Made by a program: the position numbers and the translations under genes | Notes under the pieces: model-generated | The model's input: the letters and a program-made list of their open reading frames with translations, nothing else | The model's database searches: none | Told to the model about the DNA's origin: nothing | In this document: positions 8,501-20,500 of the stretch, in pieces | Layout: every line of letters begins with the position of its first letter | How positions within the stretch are numbered: position 1 is the first letter of the stretch | Assembly (NCBI RefSeq): GCF_000003815.2 | Contig: NC_049982.1 | Span: 3,627,294-3,655,889, forward strand | DNA from: Branchiostoma floridae | Taxonomy: Eukaryota > Chordata > Leptocardii > Amphioxiformes > Branchiostomatidae | DNA length: 28,596 nt | Direction of reading: 5' to 3'

Positions 8501-11500
8501 TTCCTGCCAGACAACTGTTTACTTGTTTGTGTTTCTGCCAGACAACTGTTTACATGTTTATGTTCCTGCCAGACAACTGTTTACTTGTTTGTGTTCCTGC
8601 CAGACAACTGTTTACTTGTTTGTGTTCCTGCCACACAACTGTTTACTTGTTTATGTTCCTGCCACACAACTGTTTACTTGTTTGTGTTCCTGCCAGACAA
8701 CTGTTTACTTGTTTGTGTTTCTGCCAGACAACTGTTTACTTGTTTGTGTTCCTGCCAGACAACTGTTTAGTGGTTTGTGTTTCTGCCAGACAACTGTTTA
8801 CTTGTTTGTGTTCCTGCCAGACAACTGTTTACTTGTTTATGTTCCTGCCACACAACTGTTTACTTGTTTGTGTTCCTGCCAGACAACTGTTTACTTGTTT
8901 GTGTTTCTGCCAGACAACTGTTTACTTGTTTATGTTCCTGCCAGACAACTGTTTACTTGTTTGTATTCCTGCCAGACAACTATTTACTTGTATGTGTTCC
9001 TGCTGGACGACTATTTACTTGTTTGTGTTCCTGCTGGACGACTATTTACTTGTTTGTGTTCCTGCTGGACGACTATTTACTTGTTTGTGTTCCTGCTGGA
9101 CGACTATTTACTTGTTTGTGTTCCTGCTGGACGACTATTTACTTGTTTGTGTTCCTGCTGGACGACTATTTACTTGTTTGTGTTCCTGCTGGACGACTAT
9201 TTACTTGTTTGTGTTCCTGCTGGACGACTATTTACTTGTTTGTGTTTCTGCCAGACAACTGTTGACTTGTTTGTGTTCCTGCTGGACGACTATTTACTTG
9301 TTTGTGTTCCTGCTGGACGACTATTTACTTGTTTGTGTTCCTGCTGGACGACTATTTACTTGTTTGTGTTCCTGCCAGACAACTATTTACTTGTTTGTGT
9401 TCCTGCTGGACGACTATTTACTTGTTTGTGTTCCTGCTGGACGACTATTTACATGTTTCTGCCAGTCAATATAAACATTTTTTTTTCAGCCAATGCAGAC
9501 AGGCGTGCAGCAAGGCCCCCGAGCCGCCCCAGCTCCTGTGCAGATGCAGTCTCAGCAGGCAGCAAATCAGACAAGAGTTCCTATCTGGACAGGGGCCTTG
9601 GAATGGCAGGAAGTTCCGGTAAGTTGTTTTGAGTCCGTGTCTATAATGTTTTACAGAACTGTCACCTTGTCCCACAATAGTTACAAATACAGAAAGTTGA
9701 CCATAAGCCATAAGATAAAAATTCTTGTCAGTTTGACCCCGTTTGAACTTACTCTGGTTTCTCCCATAGCCCAAGAACAGTCCGAGTGACCTTCCACAGA
9801 AGGTCAACAGGTCACTGGCCTGTCAGGTGTCCATTCAGCCGGGAGAGACGCTGTGAGTATTTAACTTTACACCTGTACCTTACACCTGCACTTCACACCT
9901 GTAAGCACTTAACTTTACACCTGCACCTCACACCTGTATGCACTTAACTTTACACCTGCACTTCACACCTGTAAGTACTTAACTTTAAACCTGCACCTTA
10001 CACCTGTAAGTACTTAACTTTACACCTGCACCTTACACCTGTAAGCACTTAACTTTACACCTGCACCTTACACCTGTAAGTACTTAATTTTACACCAGGT
10101 CCTGTACCAAACACCTGTACCTCACACCTGTAAGTACTTAACTTTACACCTGCACCTTACACCTGTAAGTACTTAACTTTACACCTGCACCTTACACCTG
10201 TAAGCACTTAACTTTACACCTGTACCTCACACCTGTAAGTACTTAATTTTACACCTGCACTTCACACCTGTAAGTACTTAATTTTACACCAGGTCCTGTA
10301 CCAAACACCTGTACCTCACACCTGTAAGTACTTAACTTTACACCTGTAACTTACACCTGTAAGTACTTAATTTTACACCTGTACCAAACACCTGTACCTC
10401 ACACCTGTAAGTACTTAACCTTACACCTGTAATGACTTTTACACCATACACCTGTACCTTACACCGGTACATGTTTGTTTGTTTGTCTCCAGCCAAGCGG
10501 ACGTGTTTGTTTGTTTGTTTGTTTACTCCCAGCCAAGCGGACAAGTGGCCCAGCAAGCTGACATGTTTGTTTGTTTGTTTGTTTGTTTACTCCCAGCCAA
10601 GCCGACAAGTGGCCCAGCAAGCTGACATGTTTGTTTGTTTGTTTGTTTACTCCCAGCCAAGCGGACAAGTGGCCCATCAAGCTGACATGTTTGTTTGTTT
10701 GTTTGTTTACTCCCAGCCAAGCGGACAAGTGGCCCAGCAAGCTGATCATGCAGCTGATTCCGCAGCAGCTTCTGGTGTCGCTGGGCTCGCTTTTCCGCAA
10801 CTCTCGCACGGTCGGCTTCCACTTCTCCAACAACGACCAGGACGCTCTACGGGCGCTGTACCGGGTCATGGCGGGCGGCTTTGTAAGTACCAAACAAACA
10901 AACAAACAAACAAACAAACATAATAACTGTTAAACTTCTCCAACAACGACCAGGACGCTCTACGGGCGCTGTACCGGGTCATGGCGGGCGGCTTTGTAAG
11001 TACCAAACAAACAAACAAACAAACAAACAAACACAATAACTGTTAAACTTCTCCAACAACGACCAAGACGCTCTACGGGCGCTGTACCGAGTCATGGCGG
11101 GCGGCTTCGTAAGTACCAAACAAACAAACAAACAAACAAACACAATAACTGTTAAACTTCTCCAACTACCACCAGGCCGCTCTACGGGCGCTGTACCGAG
11201 TGATGGCAGGTGGCTTCGTAAGTATAAGACAGACAAACAAACAAACAAACATGTTTACACTTCTCCAACAACCATTTCCCACATGTGACTCAGTGTGTTT
11301 GTTACAGGCGGGATGTGTGCATTTCCCACATGTGACCCAGTATGTTTGTTACAGGCGGGATGTGTGCATTTCCCACATGTGACCCAGTATGTTTTTTTGT
11401 TACAGGCGGGATGTGTGCATTTCCCACATGTGACTCAGTATGTTTGTTACAGGCGGGATGTGTGCATTTCCCACATGTGACCCAGTATGTTTGTTTGTTA

Positions 11501-14500
11501 CAGGCGGGATGTGTGCATTTCCCACTTGTGACTCAGTATGTTTGTTACAGGCCGGCTGTGTGCATTTCCCACATGTGACCCAGTTTGTTTGTTACAGGCG
11601 GGATGTGTGCATTTCCCACATGTGACCCAGTGCGATGTCCGGGTGCTGATGTTGCTCTACAGCGCAAAGAAGCGGGCGTTTATGGGACTGATTCCGCACG
11701 ACCAGACCAGCTTCGTCAACGGGATCCGCATGGTCATCACCAACCACAAGAAGGCACAGCAGCAGAAAGCACTGCAGAGAGTAAGTCTTAATAATAATAA
11801 TAATAATGGTTTATTTGGTCCATTAAAAGTGTACAGCAGAGAGTAAGTCTTCAGCACAGACATGCCAGACTGTAAAATCTCACCACCTCCCCCGGTACAA
11901 GCTATAGTCCCACTGCTTGTGATCAAATTTGACAGTATAAAGCTTGGCACCATTTTGGCTTTATTGTTTAGGGCTGTAAGAACTCAACTAATGGTTGAAA
12001 TACCCTGAGAACAAGACATATACCCTGTATTTTTGAACCAGTGAGAACCTTGGAAAAACTAGTGGCAGCCTACCATAATGTACCCCTCCTTCTGATTGGA
12101 TCCAGGTGGAGTGGTTTTAGTTTAATTAATCGCTTAGATTCAATTGTTGTTCTTCTATGACGTCATAACCTATGTGAAATGGGGCCTTCTGATTAGTCGG
12201 TATCCTCTGACTTTAATAATAATCTGTTTAAAGGGCAGACGATAATGTTACTTTAATTTACATTATTCTGAAGATGCAGCAGCAGCAGCAGCAGCTGGGG
12301 GTTGTGCAGCAGCCGAACACGGCACCGATGCAGTTTCCCCCGCAACAACAACAACAACAACAACAACAGCAACAACAGGCACCTTCATCTGCTCAACAAC
12401 AGGTAAGTTAGCTGATATTAAACCTGATTTAATCAACCTTCACCTGTTTCCCCACTCAAGTACTGAGCAACAGGTCAGCTGTGATTAACCTTTACCTGAT
12501 GTGACAGTCAGCAGATCCCAACCTTTACCTGATGTGGCAATGAGCAGTTCCCAACCCTCACCTGATGTGGCAATGAGCAGTTCCCAACCTTTACCTGATA
12601 TTGCAATCAGCAGTTCCCAACCTTTACCTGATGTGACAGTCAGCAGTTCCCAACCTTCACATTATGTGGCAATCAGCAGTTCCCAACCTTTACCTGATGT
12701 TGCAATCAGCAGTTCCCAACCTTTACCTGATGTGACAGTCAGCAGTTCCCAACCTTCACATTATGTGGCAATCAGCAGTTCCCAACCTTTACCTGATGTG
12801 GCAATGAGCAGTTTCCAACCTTTACCTGATGTTGCAATCAGCAGTTCCCAACCTTTACCTGATGTGGCAATCAGCAGGCAGTTCCCAACCTTTACCTGAT
12901 GTGGCAAACGGAAGTTCCCAACCTTTACCTGATGTGGCAATTTGCAGTTCCCAACCTTTACCTGATGTGGCAATGAGCAGGTAGTTTCCAACCTTTACCT
13001 GATGTGGCAATCATCAGTTCCCAACCTTTACCTGATGTGACAATGAGCAGTTCCCAACCTTTACCTGATGTTGCAATCAGCAGTTCCCAACCTTTACCTG
13101 ATGTTGCAATCAGCAGTTCCCAACCTTTACCTGATGTGGCAATCAGCAGTTCCCAACCTTTACCTGATGTTGCAATCAGCAGTTCCCAACCTTTACCTGA
13201 TGTTGCAATCAGCAGTTCCCAACCTTTACCTGATGTGGCAATGAGCAGACAGTTCCCAACCTTTACCTGATGTGGCAATCACCAGTTTCCAACCTTTACC
13301 TGATGTGGCAATCACCAGTTTCCAACCTTTACCTGATGTGGCAATCAGCAGTTCCCAACCTTTACCTGATGTGGCAATCAGCAGTTCCCAACCTTTACCT
13401 GATGTTGCAATCAGCAGTTCCCAACCTTGCGAACATGGGTTTTAACACAGACTGAAGGTAGACAGAAGGTGGACTTACTGCTGGCAAAAGGGGAGTTAGT
13501 CCCAGAATAAGTCCACCCCATGTTACCATGTCTGAGGGCTGTTGGTGTTAGCTTTGGTGGGCTATTATCCGCACTGAGTCCTTCACACTGATTAAGAGAG
13601 TAAGTCCAGCTTTAGTCCCTATTATGTCCTGCTCATTAATCACCAGTGCTGGGAGAAGGCCCACCACATGTGTAAGATGGGCCCCTCTGTTCTTTATCTC
13701 TGGGGCTCATCATGGGGTGACATCAATTTGTCATGCTTGTTAGTTCAACCTACAGGAGGGTCCTGCACAAGAAACTATGACTTCAGAATTAAGATGGGCT
13801 GGTTCAAATGATATCAGAAACACCTGAAAAGCTATAATTCTATTCTGGAGTCCATTATAATGTGAGAGACAACAATATCCACTATTATGATGTCATTAAC
13901 ACTGATCATGGTCTACAAACATTGCTACTTACATGACAATTGTTACTGAGTCAGTGAGAGGCCAATAGAGAAATGCAGTGACCAGTAGCTGCAGTGTCCT
14001 GGGGTTACAGACCACCTTTGTTTGTTTAAGGATTACATGCAAGACAGATGGGTTTTTAATTATAACAGGGGGTGGGGTCATGTAGTCTTGACTTGTATTG
14101 CTGATGGGGGTCACATAGAAGGAGAGCCCCTTACAGCTTTGTCAAGTGTTCTTCTACAGGGTTCTGCTGTTAATAAACCCACTGTAATTGGACTAAATTT
14201 CAGAAGTTCAAAGATGATCAGGACCATGAAAACCAAACCCACCATGTACATGATGTATCTCATGCATCTGAACAACACAATCCAGTTCTAGTCCTGATGA
14301 TTTCCTACTTTTTACAGAGTTAAGATAGATGTAGTACTCACAAGGCAAACACATGGTTTGAGACAGTGGTTGGCTGTAGGTATCATTTGGAGTCAGCATT
14401 AATTTGGTGTGACCACTTCCACTGGTACGCTGCCCAGGGAGTTGTCATGTTTACAATGTGCCTACAATTTCCTTCAGTTCTGTGGAAAACTCTAATACCT

Positions 14501-17500
14501 CCAGATTCTTGCAATTGGCTTATTTCAGTTTCATTCAAGTATACTGTGGATTGAGAACTAAGCAACTTGTCTTCTCTTCTAGACTCATGTTCATCTTTGA
14601 TAAATCTAATAATAGCAATCTGACCTTTCAGTGACCTAGAAGATTCATGACCTCATGACCCCTCTGTCAGAGCCCTTCCCTTAGATGTGGGGGAAACTCA
14701 GTATTACAAAGAGGACCGTGTCTTTCTAATTAAACACAACTCAGGAGGGAATGACTTGCCCTAGATTCTAGTCAGTGCTCCCTTGTCTATCTCTTAGGGT
14801 GGAGAAAGGCACAAATTCTTTAGTTTGTTTCATTTTGGCAACTTGGTATGGAGTGACCAGGTCACATGACCTATCAGGGTACTGCTGGCCTGATCCATCA
14901 TGTGACCTCAGGTTGGGTAAGTGTTGGTTTAGTGTGCCATTAGTGTGGCAAATAAACAGTTTCTTTCCTAGGGGATTATACATGTGCAGAGTTGCATTTT
15001 CCAGTTAACTGTGGACAGAACCTGTAAACTCTTTTAGGTACCCCTCCAAAATAGAATGGATGTGAACAGCCCAATTCAGGATTATATATAAAAGCAGAAT
15101 AGATGCAAACCACCTCCCAGAATGTAACCAGGGAACAATCCAACCTGGTAACAAGCTGATGTTTGTGGGTCTTCTTCAACCAGAGAACTGAAAAGAGCAC
15201 AAAAGGGGCTAACACACTGAACCATCAATAACAACTTGTAAACAGACTGTGAGTCTTGTGGCTATCCCAATTACATGGTACATCTGGCATTACTAATTCA
15301 GATACAACTTCAGAAGCACACATGGGCCTCTACTGAGCAGGGCAGCTGGGTGACAGATCCAGCCTGTCCACAGTAAGTCCATGGGAGGAGAAGATGGTCA
15401 TGGTTATAAAGCCATCCTCCCGGAGTAAGTCCATTTTCAGACCACTGGACTTACTGTGGGTGAAAAGAGGACCATGGTCCATAGTGAATTGTTCATAAGT
15501 CCCATGTTCGCTAGGGTGATGTTGCAATCAGCAGTTCCCAACCTTTACCTGATGTGACAATGAGCAGGTAGTTTCCAACCTTTACCTGATGTGGCAATCA
15601 CCAGTTTCCAACCTTTACCTGATGTGACAATGAGCAGTTCCCAACCTTTACCTGATGTTGCAATCAGCAGTTCCCAACCTTTACCTGATGTGGCAATCAG
15701 CAGTTCCCAACCTTTACCTGATGTTGCAATCAGCAGTTCCCAACCTTTACCTGATGTGACAATGAGCAGGTAGTTCCCAACCTTTACCTGATGTTGCAAT
15801 CAGCAGTTCCCAACCTTTACCTGATGTGGCAATCACCAGTTCCCAACCTTTACCTGATGTGGCAATCACCAGTTCCCAACCTTTACCTGATGTGGCAATC
15901 ACCAGTTCCCAACCTTTACCTGATGTTGCAATCAGCAGTTCCCAACCTTTACCTGATGTGGCAATCACCAGTTCCCAACCTTTACCTGATGTTGCAATCA
16001 GCAGTTCCCAACCTTTACCTGATGTGGCAATCAGCAGTTCCCAACCTGTACCTGATGTGGCAATCGCCAGTTCCCAACCTTTACCTGATGTGGCAATCAG
16101 CAGTTCCCAACCTTTACCTGATGTGGCAAACGGAAGTTCCCAACCTTTACCTGATGTGGCAATGAGCAGACAGTTGCCAACCTTTACCTGATGTGGCAAT
16201 GAGCAGTTCCCAACCTTTACCTGATGTGGCAATTTGCAGTTCCCAACCTTTACCTGATGTGGCAATCAGCAGTTCCCAACCTTTACCTGATGTGACAGTC
16301 AGCAGTTCCCAACCTTTACAAACAGCAGTTTGTAAGCACCAGTTGGATCAATTCTTTATGATGTTTCTTTTTACAGTTTGGAAGCTTGGGAGGAGGAGGA
16401 AACATGATGAGCAGTGGCCAATCAGCTGTCAGCACTTCATCAGGCAACATGAACCAGGTAGGCTAGCCAATCAGCAATCAGTTGGAAATCATCCAATAAA
16501 ATAACACTACCCACAGCCAATCATCTTACACTCTTCACGGCCAATCAGCTAGCACTCTCCACAGCCAATCAGCTAGCACTCTCCACAACTTTGGTAGCAC
16601 TCTATACCCATCAGCTAGTACTGTGACAACATAGAAACAACCAAATACTGATGAACATGGTTTGACAATTTCATCAAAGAGGTATGGAGAGTTCTATACA
16701 TGATGAAATTTATATTTCAGTGTGCATGTTGATGTGACAAATGCAGTGTAATCAAGCATTTCAGTCCATCTAGAGGGGATCTTGCCTGTACATCACACTG
16801 AGATCACACAGTACATCTGGCTTTTACTAAGATCACACAGTATATCCGGCCTGCACTGAGATCACACAGTATATCCCGCCTGTACTGAGATCACACAGTA
16901 GATCTGGCTTTTACTGAGATCACACAGTAGATCTGACATGTACTGAGATCACACAGTAGATCTGACCTGTACTGAGATCACACAGTAGATCTGGCCTGTA
17001 CTGGGATCACACAGTAGATCTGACCTGTACTGAGATCACACAGTAGATCTGGTCTGTACTGATATCACACAGTAGATCTGGCCTGTACTGAGATCACACA
17101 GTAGATCTGGTCTGTACTGGATCACACAGTAGATCTGGCTTTTACTGAGATCACACAGTAGATCTTGTCTGTACTGGATCACACAGTAGATCTGGCTTTT
17201 ACTGAGATCACAAAGTAAATCTGGTCTGTACTGGATCACACAGTAGATCTGGCTTTTACTGAGATCACAAAGTAAATCTGGTCTGTACTGGATCACACAG
17301 TAGATCTGACATGTACTGAGATCACACAGTAGATCTGGTCTGTAATGAGATCACACAGTAGATCTGGTCTGTACTGAGATCACACAGTAGATCTGGTCTG
17401 TACTGGATCACACAGTAGATCTGGCTTTTACTGAGATCACACAGTAGATCTTGTCTGTACTGGATCACACAGTAGATCTGGCCTGTACTGGGATCACACA

Positions 17501-20500
17501 GTAGGTCTGGCTTTTACTGAGATCACACAGTAGATCTGACATGTACTGAGATCACACAGTAGATCTTGTCTGTACTGGATCACACAGTAGATCTGGCCTG
17601 TACTGAGATCACACAGTAGATCTGGCTTTTACTGAGATCACACAGTAGATCTGGTCTGTACTGAGATCACACAGTAGGTCTGGCCTGTACTGGGATCACA
17701 CAGTAGGTCTGGCTTGTACTGAGATCACACAGTAGATCTGGCCTGTACTGAGATCACACAGCAGATCTGGCCTGTACTGAGATCACACAGCAGGCCTGGC
17801 CTGTACTGAGATCACACAGTAGGTCTGGCTTTTACTGAGATCACACAGTAGATCTGGTCTGTACTGAGATCACACAGAAGCTATTGTCTGTACTGAGAAT
17901 ATAGTAAGCTTCCATGGTCATGACTGGTGTCTCAACAATTTTCATGGAGACAACTGTTGGTCTCTGTCTAGTTTCCATGGAGACAACTGTCGGTCTGTCT
18001 CTAGTTTCCATGGAGACAACTGTTGCTCTGTTTCTAGTTTCCATGGAGACAACTTTTGGTCTGTCTCTAGTTTCCATGGAGACAACTATTGGTCTGTTTC
18101 TAGTTTCCATGGAGACAACTTTTGGTCTGTCTCTAGTTTCCATGGAGACAACTGTTGGTCTGTCTCTAGTTTCCATGGAGACAACTGTTGGTCTGTCTCT
18201 AGTTTCCATGGAGACCACTGTTGGTCTGTGTCTAGTTTCCATGGTAACAACTGTTGGTTTGTCTCTAGTGATAACTGTCTGTATTTTCAGACTGTAATAG
18301 TGTTGTCTCGCCAGTTTCCTGGTGACCAATGTTGGTCTTCTTCAAGTTTCCATAGTAACAACTGTCAGTCTGCCCTTCCAGTTTCTGTAGTAATGACTGT
18401 TGTTCTCTAGTTTCCATGGTTATGGACTGTGATTTTTTATCCAGTGTCCATAGCAATGACAGGGATGGTTTCTTCAGTTACCATGGCGATGACATGGCTT
18501 CTCTCCAGTTTCCATAGTGACAACTGGTGCTGTTTTTCTCCAGGTGCCCAGCTCTGTCCACCCTGTAACTCCCCACCCTCCCGTGGCCACTATAGACAAG
18601 GAACGGCACCACAACTTGGTGAGTCAAGATCACCTTGTCTTTGCAGCCATCTTGCAACTGAGATAGAGTTAATCCAATGACCCTGCATTTCAGGATGTTG
18701 GAAGCTTACCTAGAGCAGTGCTGTAGTCTTACCAAGCCCAATGTCGGCACTTGTGTAGAGCAGTGCTGTAGCCTTACCAAGCCCAATGTCGGCACTTGTG
18801 TAGAGCAGTGCTGTAGGCCCCACATGTCAGCACTTGTGTAGAGCAGTGCTGTAGGTCCCACATGTCAGCACTTGTGTAGAGCAGTGCTGTAAGTCCCACA
18901 TGTCAGCACTTGTGTAGAGCAGTGCTGTAGGTCCCACATGTCAGCACTTGTGTAGAGCAGTGCTGTAGGTCCCACATGTCAGCACTTGTGTAGAGCAGTG
19001 CTGTAGGTCCCACATGTCAGCACTTGTGTAGAGCAGTGCTGTAGGTCCCACATGTCAGCACTTGTGTAGAGCAGTGCTGTAGGTCCCACATGTCAGCACT
19101 TGTGTAGAGCAGTGCTGTAGGTCCCACATGTCAGCACTTGTGTAGAGCAGTGCTCTAGCCCCACATGTCAGCACTTGTGTAGAGCAGTGCTGTAGGTCCC
19201 ACATGTCAGCACTTGTGTAGAGCAGTGCTGTAGGTCCCACATGTCAGCACTTGTGTAGAGCAGTGCTGTAGCCTTACCAAGCCCAATGTCGGCACTTGTG
19301 TAGAGCAGTGCTGTAGCCCCACATGTCAGCACTTGTGTAGAGCAGTGCTGTAGCCTTACCAAGCCCAATGTCGACACTTGTGTAGAGCAGTGCTTAAGGT
19401 CCCACATGTCAGCACTTGTGTAGAGCAGTGCTGTAGCCCCACATGTCAGCACTTGTGTAGAGCAGTGCTGTAGTCTTACCAAGCCCAATGTCAGCACTTG
19501 TGTAGAGCAGTGCTGTAGCCTTACCAAGCCCAATGTCGGCACTTGTGTAGAGCAGTGCTGTAGGCCCCACATGTCAGCACTTGTGTAGAGCAGTGCTGTA
19601 GGTCCACATGTCAGCACTTGTGTAGAGCAGTGCTGTAGGCCCCACATGTCAGCACTTGTGTAGAGCAGTGTTGTAGGTCCCACATGTCAGCACTTGTGTA
19701 GAGCAGTGCTGTAGGTCCACATGTCAGCACTTGTGTAGAGCAGTGCTGTAGCCCCACATGTCAGCACTTGTGTAGAGCAGGGCTGTAGGTCCCACATGTC
19801 AGCACTTGTGTAGAGCAGTGCTGTAGTCTTACCAAGCCCAATGTCAGCACTTGTGTAGAGCAGTGCTGTAGCCTTACCAAGCCCAATGTCGGCACTTGTG
19901 TAGAGCAGTGCTGTAGGCCCCACATGTCAGCACTTGTGTAGAGCAGTGCTGTAGGTCCACATGTCAGCACTTGTGTAGAGCAGTGCTGTAGGCCCCACAT
20001 GTCAGCACTTGTGTAGAGCAGGGCTGTAGGTCCCACATGTCAGCACTTGTGTAGAGCAGGGCTGTAGGTCCCACATGTCAGCACTTGTGTAGAGCAGTGC
20101 TGTAGCCCCACATGTCAGCACTTGTGTAGAGCAGTGCTGTAGCCCCACATGTCAGCACTTGTGTAGAGCAATGCTGTAGGTCCCACATGTCAGCACTTGT
20201 GTAGAGCAGTGCTGTAGGTCCCACATGTCAGCACTTGTGTAGAGCAGTGCTGTAGGTCCCACATGTCAGCACTTGTGTAGAGCAGTGCTCTAGCCCCACA
20301 TGTCAGCACTTGTGTAGAGCAGTGCTGTAGCCCCACATGTCAGCACTTGTGTAGAGCAGTGCTGTAGGTCCCACATGTCAGCACTTGTGTAGAGCAGTGC
20401 TCTAGCCCCACATATCAGCACCTGTGTAGAGCAGTGCTATAGGCCCCACATGTCAGCACTTGTGTAGAGCAGTGTTGTAGGTCCCACATGTCAGCACTTG

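Noticed and set aside
8182-9632. Long open frames of 430 and 471 codons with Cys/Leu/Phe repeats
   Set aside because: They are a by-product of a stop-free 31-bp tandem repeat read in every frame. They have no start context or conserved domain, and one runs out of frame over MED25 exon 4.
12501-13455. [10 protein letters not shown] repeat proteins (also 15591-16265)
   Set aside because: The 33-bp unit is divisible by three and so stays open by arithmetic; it sits in intron 8 between two well-supported MED25 exons.
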